Below the pieces are notes generated by a model. That model worked only from the letters and a program-made list of their open reading frames with translations, searched no databases and was not told where the DNA came from. A stretch of 60,685 bases of DNA from Hydnum rufescens UP504. Lineage: Eukaryota; Basidiomycota; Agaricomycetes; Cantharellales; Hydnaceae. Shown here in pieces: positions 24,101 through 35,800 of the stretch. The position numbers and the translations under genes are program-made. The stretch is from NCBI GenBank assembly GCA_014904985.1, contig MU128976.1:64674-125358 (forward strand), written 5' to 3'. Within the stretch, counting starts at the first letter, position 1, and each line of letters opens with the position of its first letter.

Positions 24101-25297
24101 GAGCACGATCTGCGGATCGATTACGTCCCGGGCTTCGTGATGGCTTACAGATCTCCGCTGCTGCCTCTGCCAACGGTGCCGTTCCCCCAACACCTGTCAT
24201 GCACAAGACGTTGCACGCGAGCTTGCGGAATAATTCGTTTAATGCCGTATCTGTTCTCGACTTCGACGTCCTGGAATTGGCAAGGCAACTCACACTAATG
24301 GAGTCTAGGCTGTATTGTGCCATACGACCAGAGGAGTTGCTTGCGTCCGGTCAAGCAGGAGTTCGCGCGGCCGATTCAGTCAGGGCTGTTACGACTCTGA
24401 GCAATTCTATCACTGGTTGGGTGACAGAGTGCATATTAAACGAACAACAAGACGCCCGCAAACGGACCGGATTATTAAAATACTTCATCAAACTCGCAGA
24501 TGTCAGCCTATCTTTTGATCGTTTTTTTTTTGTTTCGGTCCTAATCAATACCTCCCCAACAGCGTTGTTTAAATCATCTTAGTAACTTCAGCACGCTCCG
24601 CGCGATAATGGCTGCTCTCGATTCTTCCACAATATCACGTTTGACCAAAACTTGGGCGGTATGTTCTTGTACAGTTTTTTGACGAACAGAAGTTAACATA
24701 TTGCTTACATTCAGGGTCTTCCTACTCGAAGCCGTGCTACTCTCGATGCCCTGCGAAAAGTTGTCGATCACTCCCGAAATCATGCGGAATATCGGTCGCG
24801 TTTGCGGGGAACAAATCCCCCGGTATTCCTTTCCTCGGTTGGTGTATTGTTACTCTTCTGGGGAAAATGAGCTGCTGATCCATGTCTCTAGGCATATACT
24901 TGACTGATATTATCTTCTGTCGCGATGGGAATCCAGCATTTCGGGCTTCACCACAAGACCCGAATCGGACATTACTCAATTTCCACCGCTACTTTCAGCT
25001 ATCCCGTATTGTTCAGGGTGTGTTTATATCCTTTGTATCCTTCATGTGCTATGGCTACAAGGTGTTATACGCCCGACAGATATGCAACGTTTCCAAGAAC
25101 CTTACAATCTTCTTGAGATTGCTGAAGCCCAGAGGTATCTCGCTGTAGCCTTCGGGGATTTATCAAAAGGGAATGGTAATGATCTTCAAGATCTGTACCG
25201 TCGCAGTCTGCTTGTGGAGCCACGACAGCCTAATGATCAGCCAGACAAAGGCAAAGACTTGTTTGCGTGGGGTCGACTTGGGGGTTCATCGTCTTAA
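21119..25297 (+). CDS. SH3-domain Ras guanine nucleotide exchange factor (Cdc25/RasGEF)
   Basis: Activator of Ras-type GTPases, expected at the plasma membrane upstream of cAMP/PKA or MAPK signalling. From the chosen start (MTYALRRKAPG), a Ser-rich leader precedes an SH3 domain at about residues 80-140 (DYVLAMHDF, GWWDGELDGRRGWFPSNYV). A long Ser/Pro-rich middle follows. Then comes the REM/RasGEF_N domain (ATLEVLVVKITDHRAFPDAT, FFLTFRLFTSPDDFLTLL, RVRTCNAMKSWLEGYW) and the catalytic CDC25 domain (VLDFDVLELARQLTLMESRL, ILNEQQDARKRTGLLKYFIK, NFSTLRAIMAALDSSTISRL, YLTDIIFCRDGNPAF, RTLLNFHRYFQLSRIV). One very long exon (21,733-24,5xx) carries most of the protein; short introns occur near 21,562-21,620 and through the CDC25 domain. 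An upstream in-frame Met at 20912 is possible but adds nothing family-like. Confidence 0.9.
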
Positions 25298-25755
25298 CCA
25301 CCACTATTCTACCATCGCGCCTAAACCCACCTCTTTACCGCCTTGTCTTTGGCCATTTAGCTTTACTAAGCTTTCCGCTATTACACCATTCTCTGCGATC
25401 CAATCGCCCTCCGTACCATATGTTCTCCGTTCCTTGCCGTCTTGTTTACTTCACTGTTTGCCACGTCCACCCAGCCATGTATGTATTGTCCCCGTATGGC
25501 CCTGCAGAGAATGTAGCTCGACTGCAATCGTTCGTTTTCTCCCAAGAGCAATCAGCACTGCCGCCCGGTATCTACCTTGCACCAAATTCTAAATTTAGAA
25601 GTTCCCTTGTCAGTCTGTTGCAATGATTGCAGACTGCTCTCCGTTGGCTTTCTGACTCCCTCCAACTCCAGGAAAGAGAGACAATCTCCCTATCAAGTGA
25701 GACTATCTGTACCACTTGGGATTAATTTCGAGACCTTGGCGTCGCCGCATCCACC
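25298..25755. other. Intergenic spacer
   Basis: About 460 bp of pyrimidine-rich sequence between the RasGEF and the glycosyltransferase; the open frames crossing it are low-complexity and unconvincing. Confidence 0.45.
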
Positions 25756-27110
25756 ATGCTGCGGTCTCGAGCACCCACTCTTCCCGAATATCGCGTGCGT
25801 AATGATTATGAGAAAGCCCGACAACCACATCACCGTCTTCGGTTTCGTATATTCTCCGACCCGCGCATTATACTTGCTATGAAGGTGTCTGCAGGGGCCG
25901 TGCTCTTTGCACTTTTATGGTTCTTATACAGTTGGGAAGTCCACATCGAAATCATGTTCTACGCGCGTTCATGGGTGCGCCAGGAGGTGCTTCCAATAGA
26001 ACCTCTAGCGGGGTGTTTTTCTGAGGAACGCATTCGTGCCGATGGGTCTCTATACAACCTGACAAAAGCAAGAGCACCAAAGCAATATGAAGTGCATGCT
26101 GGTGTAGACATGCGGCTGGGAATGGACTGCTACGATTTTGCAGGCACTATTCCACCTCCCCATGTGGCCTCCCGACCCTCTTCGCCTCTTCCTGCAGCTC
26201 AGCGAACTAATTTTCACACGTACTGGCGCGCAGATCTCATTCCTTTCAGCGAAAGACAGGAATGGATGCTTAAATCGTTCTTCGCGACGCAGGATCTGAT
26301 GTCCTCTCGGTTGATATTATGGACGAACGGGCTAAACCTAGCGAGCCACCCCCGAGTAGCGGGATATTTGCGAATGCATTCCGGGGCCTTTGAGGTCCGG
26401 CTAGTGGATGTTGTTGGGTTGGCGAAGGGGACGCCATTAGAAGATTCCCCAAGGCTACATTCGTCGGATTCCAAGGCGTGGGTGGATGGGGACCTGCTAC
26501 GCTTGCTTGTCATCTGGGTGCACGGTGGTGTCTGGGTAGATATGGACTCGTTGCTGACACGAGACCTCAAACCTCTCCTCGAGCACGAGTTCGTTTCCGA
26601 GTGGGACTGTTATAGTGAGTTTATCTGGTTGTCTCGTTCTAGTGGTTATAATGGTGGTTCCTCATCCACATTAATCGTACAGATAAAATATATCAGCCCA
26701 TGAACGGTGCATTGATGCATTTTTTTCAGAAGTCTCCATACCTTTGTGAAGCTTTCCATATTATGGAGAGTTCGCCGCCTCCACGTCCCGGCTCCACGGA
26801 TTGGGGCTCCCACCTCTACTATAAGCTTTGGCGGCGGCTCATCGCATCATCTGTCCCGCCTTTCAAAGTCCTGCCTTATTGTTTCGCCGAAGGGCGTTCA
26901 TGTCGTATGGATAATCGATTGCCCAACCCATTCACGAAAGACGGGCGGACGTGGGGCAAAGGTCACAGCTTACAGGAGGGCGGGGACTTGGACAAGGTTC
27001 TCCAGAAAATTTTCGTAGTGCATCTACATAACCAGTGGGAGAAACCGTTCCCCAAGAACGGGTGGGTCGACCGACTGCTTTTACGACGGTATTCTGCTGC
27101 ACAACGGTAG
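25756..27110 (+). CDS. Type II membrane glycosyltransferase (GT32-like, DxD sugar-binding)
   Basis: Probable Golgi glycosyltransferase using a nucleotide-sugar donor. The first exon encodes a short basic amino tail, one signal-anchor helix at about residues 42-60 (VSAGAVLFALLWFLYSW) and a lumenal catalytic domain. Key blocks are IPFSERQEWMLKSFF, RLILWTNGLNL, and GGVWVDMDSLLTRDL, where DMD is the metal/sugar-binding DxD motif of the Gly_transf_sug family. One intron (about 26,614-26,681) joins EWDCY to NKIYQPMNGALMHFFQKSPY. The carboxy part has GSTDWGSHLYYKLWRRL and ends with VVHLHNQWEKPFPKNGWVDR. Single-intron structure and complete start-to-stop frames suggest it is intact. Family-level call only; donor and acceptor are unknown. 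Confidence 0.82.
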
Positions 27111-27275
27111 CCAAAATAATCCCCCGGAAAGAAAGCCTCGCAGTTCTTAACCCGAATCCGAGGCTCTAGAACTTTCTGATTCGCGTAACTGTTTCGAGCA
27201 CAGTTACAACTCTGGGTTTTCCTTCGCTTTCGATTGAGCACATTATTACAATTCACGGGAATAGAGCGTTCCGTA

Positions 27276-27839
27276 TTAGTCTCTATTCAGCTCTGGTAAG
27301 GGGGGCATGCGACGGACGACTTTTCCCTCGTTCCGAGCGTGCACTCGGAGCATCTCGAGCAGCGAAGAACCAGCCCATCGTTCTGGCGGTGTGCGTTTAT
27401 TAATTGCCCAATAATATATATCCCAATCCGGTTCATCCATAAGCTGAGTTCAATCCACATCCCCCTTCAGCAATCGTGGGAGGTTTTTAGGAAGGTTCCC
27501 TGAACTTGCCTTGTCAAATTGCTCAAGTTCAGCTCTCGTCATCGTGGGCAAACGCTCCTTGGCAAACGTGCTGAGAAGCAAATCGGACTCTAGTGTGCCC
27601 CGTTTCCTCGATTGATAATTTAGTCGTGCGCGAAGAGAGTCGAGAGACTCATTTGGTCGTGGGATTGGGTCAGGCAAGAGATCTTGATGTATTGAATCCT
27701 GCTGAGCGAACTCGTCGGATTCGAGAGGCAGTGGGAACGGATCCGACAGCGGGGGCGGGCCTGAGTATAGACGGGTCGACCGTGTGGAAATTGTGCGGAG
27801 GGAGATCCCAGCACGCAGGGAGCGTACGAGAATGTACAT
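27276..27839 (-). CDS. SDHAF2: Succinate dehydrogenase assembly factor 2 (SDH5/Emi5, flavinator)
   Basis: Mitochondrial matrix protein needed for covalent FAD attachment to the succinate dehydrogenase flavoprotein. The first exon has a basic, Arg-rich amino end ([20 protein letters not shown]) suited to mitochondrial import and the family core [20 protein letters not shown] followed by LEQFDK. Exon 2 continues [19 protein letters not shown] and [18 protein letters not shown], ending at 27276. The open frame alone runs into the intron and stops at 27450, losing the conserved [10 protein letters not shown] half. The correct junction needs a GC donor (see the intron entry). It lies head-to-head with a small membrane-protein gene about 70 bp away. 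Confidence 0.9.
27444..27509 (-). other. GC-AG intron in SDHAF2
   Basis: 66 bp intron, donor AAG|GCAAGT and acceptor ACTCAG|CTT. It joins LEQFDK to [14 protein letters not shown] following AG is the classic GC-donor consensus, and no GT site keeps the frame. Confidence 0.85.
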
Positions 27840-27908
27840 TATGATAGGTTTGTCGTGTGAACTTCGGGTAGACCCGAGCAGATGTGACCGTATCCGGCCA
27901 CCAGTATG

Positions 27909-28290
27909 AACACACCTCAGTCAATGGCAAGCTTTACTTCGCGCTCTCATTCTTGCTGGGTGGGTTCAATCTAATAAGGGGTATGTAGGCCATTGGTATG
28001 GGAGCCCTGCTCCTGGCCGGAGCAGGATCCTTCTACTTTGCCAAGAAAGAAATTGACGCCCGCAGACGCCTCCAGAACGAGGCGGGAACACGTCCAATTG
28101 AAAAGAGGAATTGTGAGTTGACACCGTCGTCTGCTTTTGTCTTGTGGGGTGACTCCCATGTTTGTTCACCTGGTGTTCAGGGTACGAGCGGTTGGACGAT
28201 GTGCCCCTGAATACCGCTGCTACGCTTCCGGCTAAAGGGCCACCAAACACAACAAAAACGCTAGGCGATGATGGGAGTTCAATAAGATGA
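27909..28290 (+). CDS. Small single-pass membrane protein (DUF4748-like, probably mitochondrial)
   Basis: Clear coding part from about 27,990: a glycine/alanine-rich hydrophobic helix ([16 protein letters not shown]) followed by [24 protein letters not shown] intron of about 70 bp (28,115-28,180) then joins to [17 protein letters not shown] and a polar tail ending at 28290. The helix plus basic AKKxIDxRRR block resembles a family of small fungal mitochondrial membrane proteins of unknown function. The amino end is uncertain. An ATG at 27909 and a second at 27927 lie upstream, but the junction to the helix exon needs an unusually short intron, so the true start exon may differ. Convergent with PWP2 (64 bp between stops). 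Confidence 0.5.
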
Positions 28291-28354
28291 CATGATCTTT
28301 GGACACCGTACTCTACATCTGAATTCCGAAATGCGACACATGTACTTCCTGTCT

Positions 28355-31343
28355 TCATGCTGCAGGACTATCCACCAACATCCCGGGTTCTCCCTGGGCT
28401 TGCTTTACTCTGTCGAGTAAATATGATATCGTCGAAGTATTCTCGTCGCACCTAAGGAAAAACTCGACTATTATTCTTCATGGGATAAGCTTTAATTGCG
28501 GAAGGGGCCCACATCTTTGCAATACTTCGTTGAAAGTCGCCCAGTCCCTTTTGTATCGCACGGAAAACGGGTGCGAATTCGGTTGATCTATCCCTCATAT
28601 AACGCCCATGGGCTCCGAGGAGTGCATGGATCCATCGCAAATCGAATTCCATGTGTGGACTATTTTCTACATGCGTTCCGATGAACCGTAGAATAGAGGG
28701 GACATAGGCGACTGGTAACTGCCGTGCCACAAGCTGTATATCACCAGGTGGGACGGCCTCGTACGTGCGCTTGATTAGGGCCTTCTCGTTCAGCCGGAAC
28801 GCCATAACAAGGGACTTGAGATATTGACCCTGTGCCAGGACTGAGAGAACGGACTGTGGAGTAAGATCTATATCAAGGTCGAAGGGATCAAATGTGATCG
28901 TGTCATCGAGAGAGTATATGAGGAGGCCCTCGGTCGAGGCCGCAGCCCATACTCTCCCAGTTGGAGAGAATCTGACACACTTGGTTCTTGCTTCTTGTCG
29001 ATACCGTCGCTTTGACAGATCTCCATGACTGGCCCCCGGTAAGGAAATATCCATGCGGTCCTCAAGATCACTGTCGTCCCCATGGTCGTCAATTGGGCCC
29101 CCGCTTCAGTCATTAGGCGGTTGTCAAGGAATTCTTGCGTCCCATCGAGAGAGAGATTCTCGGAAATCTGGAACTTTTTGACCATGACGCCCTCACGGAC
29201 ATCATAGATGACGACATATTTGCTGTTGCCACCAGCGATGAGGCATGTGCCGTCTGCTGTATACGCCATACTATTGAAGGATTTGCCCGAAGTGTTGTTC
29301 GCCGCTGTAATACGGTCGTCTGCCTTGCGCCCCCCCGATATATCTTTTCTCCCTTCGATCAGGCCTGTCTGCCTCCCATCTTTGACGTCCCAAAATGCAA
29401 TCTGGCCGTCTAGCGTAGATGCGGCAAGCTCGTGCCCGTCGGGACGAAAAGCAAGGGCAAGAACATCCGAGTTCAGCTGGAAAGGCTCAACTGCTCGACT
29501 GCGCCCAAAGACATTCCAAAGACGAAGAGTTTTATCCCACGATCCACTTGCAAGCTGATTTCCCGTGGGCGAGAACGCAAGTGCATTGACAGGGCCCTCG
29601 TGTCCTGTCAAGACATCCAGCAACTTGCCGGTTTGAACAGACCACATGTACACTTCGAAACTATCCGTGGAACCTGCTGCGACCACTTCTCCGGATGGGT
29701 CAACGGCTAAGCTTGAAAATTGAACAGGCATAGGTGAGGTGAATGTACGGAAGTTGCGATATCGGATCAAGTCATAGGCCCGAACGGTACCGTCCAACGA
29801 CGCAGAAAATAGGACCTGGCCCTGCTTGGCGAATTCCACTGCGGAGATGGAAGATGAATGTTCTGTAAAGGTAACGAAATTGAAACCAGAAGTAGCGTTC
29901 CAGAGTTTGACTTTTCCGTCGTCGCCTCCCGTGGCCACGTTCTGAGCATCTGAGGAGAAGGAGAGCGTATTCATGTCGAAATAATGCCCCTGTTGTTTCA
30001 GGACATACGACTCTGATTGCCATTCCCAGACGAGCAGCTGGCCGAGCTTGGAGGCACCAAACGCCAACCACTCGCCCGTGGAATTAACAGCCAACGACGA
30101 AATCTTCTCTTGTGAAATGCTCAGAGTGTGGATATTCGTGAAGTCTGGCATTTCCCACAGTCCAAAGATGCCGGATGAAAACCCCACAATGAGAAGATTG
30201 GACGACGCGTGAAATGCGGTGGATACGACTTTTGTGTTGGGAAAGTTGAAATAGTGCCGTTCACTGACACCCCACCTGGTATTAGGGATGGAGTTGTCGT
30301 CTTTGGAACTGCTTGCCACGGGCATTTCATCCATGTCTTCCTCATTGCCTGGGTCCTCGCCCCGTACCGCTCGCCAAGTAAACACTGCCCCGTCGCGACT
30401 CACGGTGTATATCTACATGGTCCATGGTAAATAAAGCCATGTCCTGTTGCACTAGGAAGACTCACAGTTTTTTTATCATTAGAAAAATAAGCGCTGAGCA
30501 CAGCATCTCGGTGGCCAGCAAATGTTTTCGGACGGTAACCCTCAAGGGGATCCAATGTGAATAAGCGAGCTGTCATGTCACGAGACGTTGTTAAGAAGAA
30601 TCTTAGACGTTCTGGGTTTGAGCGCCTTCATAGATCCATGTGCTGGGAGAGACCGACCTAGAATCGGCGGACCACTGGATGCTCAGGACTTCGTCATGAT
30701 GACCAGTATACGTGCGATGCAGTTCAAAAGGTGCGAATTCACGAATGAGGTGGTTTGGGGTTTTCCAAACTTGAACATGTGAGTCATGTGTGGCAGCAAT
30801 AAATCTACTCGCATACTTCAGAGAGGGAGAGAAGCCCGAAGAAAAAACATGCATACTTTCCATTGGGGGAGAAAGTCACACATTTCACAGGTTTGTGAAA
30901 ATTGAAATGGTGGAGAACGACGCCTCTCCGAAAATTGACCAGTAAGGCACGGCCATCTGCAAGTATGCCATAAGATTCAAACAATATAGCGCCACAAATA
31001 ACAAACCTTCATCAACACTCAACAAGATATTTGAGTCGGGACTCAGAGCAATGGTTGCAATATTTTTGCGGTTTTCGAATGGAAATGTATAAGATTTATT
31101 GCTGTTAGGGGCGAGTAAGCAAACTTCTCCCCCGCTGACGGCCGCAATCAGAACCCACTTGACAAGATCGAATACGGATACGCGATTGCCCACTGGACTC
31201 AGGATAGAGTTGCCATTTGGAGTAAATAAAACATTTCCTTGTCTGTAGACCGTCCCGCACAAATTCGAAAACTTATATATAGAAATGTTATTGGCTACGT
31301 GGAAGACCGTGCATTCACTGCTCACCTTGAAATTGGCTTTCAT
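28355..31343 (-). CDS. PWP2: Periodic tryptophan protein 2 (Pwp2/Utp1), UTP-B subunit of the SSU processome
   Basis: WD40 protein of the UTP-B complex, required for 18S rRNA processing in the nucleolus. The start at 31343 (MKANFK) splices to FSNLCGTVYRQGNVLF, followed by SPVGNRVSVFDLV and ENRKNIATIALSPDSN. Further exons give VQVWKTPNHLIREFAPFEL and YTGHHDEVLSIQWSADS. A 1.5 kb exon (28,868-30,403) carries the tandem WD repeats, including ASKLGQLLVWEWQSESYVL, DGTVRAYDLIRYRNFRTFT and LASGSWDKTLRLWNVFGRS. The carboxy UTP12-type domain reads FDPFDLDIDLTPQSV, LVMAFRLNEKALIKRTYEAV and LRFIGTHVENSPHMEFDLRW. A last intron near 28,500-28,440 leads to CDENTSTISYLLDRVKQ and a stop at 28355. An upstream in-frame Met exists at 31385, but MKANFKFSN is the family start. 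Confidence 0.94.
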
Positions 31344-31409
31344 GGGATGGCTTGAAAAGTTGAGGCTAGGAACTTGCCGCTTCACTGCATCCGAATCTCA
31401 ACCTTCGTC
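31344..31409. promoter_or_regulatory. Very short divergent promoter, PWP2 / LRR gene
   Basis: Only 66 bp between the two start codons. Either the transcripts overlap or both 5' UTRs are tiny. Confidence 0.5.
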
Positions 31410-32756
31410 ATGATCACTCGTGTCCCTCGATCTTCCGTTGCAAGTTCAATATTAACTCTAGATTTGATGGAAAATGGTCTATCACACATCGATGGTGCGA
31501 TCACCTCAGATGTTCACTTCCTTCAATTCAATATGCGTCCGTAGGAGCCCAGCAAGTCATCGATTATCTGCTCATGAAGCCCAGAATAAAGAAATTAAAT
31601 TTGAGTCGCAATGAAATCGGGGACTATGGGTCCATTGCTCTCTTCGAATTTCTTTGTTCGCCTCGAGGTCGTAAAGTGGAGCTCACAGAGTTAAACTTGA
31701 ACCAAAATGCAATAGGAATGGCTGGTACTGTATTCTGGCAATGGAACCGAATCGTACATATAGTATCTCTTACCGTCTCCCCCTATTTAGGTTTACGTGC
31801 AATTTCTGCGTACATACGAGGGAACCCGACCCTGCAGGAGTTAAATATCCAAAATGTGGGCGGACTTACGCGTTCGCTAGGTTAATGTGGAGACCAAGTT
31901 TTTTTTTTCTTCAGAATGACTTGACCGGGAGGGTGGATGTCATATCTGACTTCACTTCCTCACTCAACAAATCACATGTGTCTCGCCTGGTTCTGAGCGG
32001 CAATACATCGCTGGGCGACACGTTCGCAGAAGAATTCTTCACTCAGTTGACCTCTCCTCATCTCAGAAGTGTGGACATCTCTCTGATTGGCCTCACACCT
32101 GCTTCCGGTCCTTTTATTATTTCATACCTCACTTCAGATCGTGCTCTCCGGCTTCGCGAGATCGGATGCAATGGGAACGCACTGGGACTCGAGGCGGTTC
32201 GAGAATCACGCGTTGCGTACGAAATGGCAATTTCACCCTTCAAAAGCTCGAACTCTATGCTACCACTGGAGTTGTGAGCCCCTGGGATGAATCTGACGAC
32301 CCCGACCTGTGGCCGGTGAAGACAATGCGGGACACTCTAGCGCGGTCCTTGGAACGGAATACAGTGTTAGCAAGGATGACTGAGAGTGAGGCCTTCTTCC
32401 TTCTCTGCCATTCTCGCCCTCTCCTGCTGGCATTACATTCCGCGAGTGCGTCTATCCCTAGAAAGTTCGTTGCATCGCACATCGTTCATTCACTGTTGTA
32501 TGACTTAGGTCGTAGTTCCTGCCCATGGAACTCTATGCCAATCGAACTCAGGCTAGAAATTCTGTATAATCTGGCACCAAGTCTCTCAAGTCGTCAGCGC
32601 ATTCGAATAATGACGTATGCGGCGGATCCTTCCACCCTTCCTGCTACGAATTTTTTGTTGTCCCCAGGTCAAACACTCCCCACACGATCAGACCTGAGAG
32701 CCGCCTGGCTATTGAAAGTAGGATGCGATCATTACGACGTTCTTGGGCGGAAATAG
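31410..32756 (+). CDS. RNI-like leucine-rich-repeat protein
   Basis: Cytosolic LRR protein of the ribonuclease-inhibitor type. The start at 31410 (MITRVPRSSVASSILTLDLM) leads through a GT-AG intron into IKKLNLSRNEIGDYGSIAL and VELTELNLNQNAIG. Further repeats are LRAISAYIRGNPTLQELNIQ, HVSRLVLSGNTSLGDTFAEE, LRSVDISLIGLTPASGPFII and LRLREIGCNGNALGLEAVR. These follow the LxLxxNxIgdxG pattern of RNI-like repeats. The carboxy half (LWPVKTMRDTLARSLERN to CDHYDVLGRK) is helical and lacks repeats, with MPIELRLEILYNLAP, which resembles a weak F-box-like segment. At least three introns are needed, the last near 32,200. The 3' end is 65 bp from the convergent ATG11 stop. Function unknown. Confidence 0.75.
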
Positions 32757-32821
32757 TGTGTGGATGTCCACGCAGATACCATTATCATGTACGTTCTGAG
32801 ACAGTTTGCATTAGTCCCCTG

Positions 32822-35800
32822 CTATTTATTAGGGGATTCGAACTTCCTCAATAGTTCTCTTGCTTCGCTCGTCTTCAATCTAGTAGGGCTTGAGATCGTC
32901 CCCGATCCCTCATCTGTCTCACCCTCTTCGATCACTTCCACTCCAACATCTGTGTTAATCGCCTCGCTTCCGGAATTTGCCCTTTTCCGTCTCCCAAGTC
33001 CCCAGCTAGTCGCTAGATTTGCTAATACACTTCCAGCGCTCGTACCGGCGCCCATGAGCATTCCACCACCAGTACTAGTGCCCGTGGTCGGTGAGGTCTT
33101 AGTCGACAAGGTACGCTTTCGGCTGCGACTCAGAAGTACATTGGACATGCCCTCCGAGGCCGAGCCCTCCGGCGACGGCGTGTCCAGAACACTAGCTGTA
33201 CGCGTGGGCGGCGATATGGATAGCTCTGGCGCTGCAGGAGGGGATGGGGATTTCACTACTGGTGGTCCCCTACTCGAGAGAGCCGTGGCGGGTGCTACTT
33301 TAGGAAGTGAAGGGGATGATCCGAAAGAAAATGGGGGGTGTTTGGCGAACGGTCCCGAAGGATGGGAAGAGGCATTGGAGCGCGTCGAAGAGGGCCGGAG
33401 GGGGGATGATGGTGTGATAATGGTAGGACGAATGAGTGTATGTGAGTGGCCAGAGGAGGTTCTACTCCTCGGTGCAGCAGTTACCGTAGGCGGCTGGGGC
33501 GTGGGGCTTGGAGATTTCGGCGGTGAGGATTCTTCCTCCTTATCGTCGGGGGATGGTGCCTGTGCGAGTAGTTTTGATAAGGATGATGGTCCTGCAGGAC
33601 TTGTCCCGGTTCGAGGAACTACACTATTAGGCGAAGGAGAAATTATCATCTTGTCCATCTCATCTGGTGAGGAAGTGGTTGGTCCATTCCAGCTTGCGGT
33701 CCGGTCCCGAGTTTGAGTATTGGGTCCGTCCGCAGAGGGACTTCGATACGGCGTTGAGACTGCCCGACGTTGAGGGCCAATCGGCTGGGTATAGACTTCC
33801 ACTTCCAGCGTATAGAATTTGACGCCATTCCCAAGTCTAAGAAATGAGTCAGTAAAAGCGTATTCAATGCATTGGGCAAAGAGTGTTATTTCGCACCGAT
33901 AGGGATTTGAGTTGGGGTCCTATGGGGGCGAGACTACATCAGTTTCCAAGCCGGCAGAGAGAAGTGTGGCCACAGACTCGACTATCAACTACGCTTTCGG
34001 TGATGGAGGTAATTCTCGCGACAATCCATTCGCGGTTTTTCAGTTGAGCCGCTATTTGCGGTGTTTGCTTGAGGAAGTAGTGGGGGAACGATACTGTGAG
34101 AAAGGTTTGAGGCGATATTATGATTGCGATAAAATTGGCAGACGGTACCATTAAAGGCCGCCCATGGTTTTAGTATCGCATTGCGGGTGGGCAAAAACAG
34201 GGCCAAATCTCCCTTGGTAAAATCCCTGAAGGCAATTTTTCCCCGTGCTCTTTCTCGATAATCTTTGCATTGTTTCTGCCACTTCCGTATTGTGGAACCA
34301 GACTTGAGGATAGTTTCGGTAAATGCATCCAAATCGAATTGCTTCAAGATATCGATAGACGTTGCAGGGTCAGACAAATCAACGGGCGTAGTCCAGACGG
34401 CAAGAGCATCTGCTCCAGCTATACCAGCAGAAGGTGCAGATTTCGCCACACTCGCCAGAGAATCCGCCATGGCGTGCCGAGCAGAGGGCTTGGATGCGTG
34501 GGCAAGCGTTTTCTGTATGGAGGCCATGACGCGGGCATCAGTATCTCGGAAAGAGACTGCAATCTCCAGTATGTCGGCAAGTAAATGATCAGTGCTAGTC
34601 AAACGCCGCGCTTGTTCGTCGACTTTATCCTTTACGCGAGCTACATCTTCTCGAAGTGCAAGTTTCGCCGCCTGCGCTTCGATGACTTCATGTTGGGCCC
34701 TCTGGAGCTCTTCCCGAAGGCCTGCGATGTCGGCTCTGCTGACATCGAGCTCCATAAGGGCTTCCTGCAGTTGGCGTTCGGTGCCATCATGCTTCGCTTG
34801 CAGCTCGGAAAATTGATGTTCAAGGACAGCCCGATCGCCATCGGCCTCGGCAATATGGTCACGCAGCAAGCGGTCAGCTTCCATGGTTTGTGTGCGCAGA
34901 AGCCGGTCCTTTTCTCGAGTCGCCTCGTTCAGTGCCCTAAAGGCCTCATCTCCTTCAGCACGAGCAAAGTTGATTTGTTCTTCAAGATCTTCGCCCCGTG
35001 CACGGGCTTCCTCCAGCTTTCGAAGAGTCTCGGCTTGCTCAGCCAGTAGGGTGGTTAAGCGTTCGTCGGTGACAGTTTGAACTCGGCGGCTTTCTTCTGC
35101 TTCGGCCCGCACCCGCTCCAGCTCAAGGGATATGACTTCCGCGTATTTTGTCCTTCGTGTCGCATCGGAGAGTGCACTTGCAAGTCTCCGGCCCTGGTCT
35201 TCGACACTGGCCAGTAGTTCAGTGTGCCGACCTTCCAATGCATTCCGGACAGTTGCTTCATGTTCAGCAGCTGAACGCAGAGCTTCCAACTCGCTATTCA
35301 ATCGCGTCAGGCGATCTTGATTCTCGCGCATTATTTCAGATTGCTGATTCCGAAGGTGACGAATCTCGGCCGTTGACTGTTCACGTTCTTCGACGAGTGC
35401 TTGATCGGCGGCTATCTTGGCCTCCTGGAGTTCGCGGAGTTGATCGAGAGCGTCACGGTATGCCGATGCATCGCTGGCGCCTATAAAATACTGCATAAAT
35501 GTAAACCTTTTGGGCTGGGAAAACTACACCCACTTCTCCGCTTGGAATGTACCATGCGATCAGCGGAGAGAACTAAAATCATGAGGGCGAATGAGATCAA
35601 TACCAGAATCAGGGCAGAGGATGATTCCAGGTTCTGACCAGATCGTTCAACCAACTTGTCAAACTCACTCCCCAAGCTCTCCATCCGAGAGACGAGCTTC
35701 TCCAATGCAGCTCGAGTCTCTTTCAGCGGATGAATATTCGCATGATCCCCACCTGGATCTCGCGCCTCGTCCGGCGATATTGCTGAAATCGGCACAGATA

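Noticed and set aside
32760..33716. 318-codon plus-strand frame
   Set aside because: Shadow of the Ser/Pro-rich tail of ATG11 on the minus strand.
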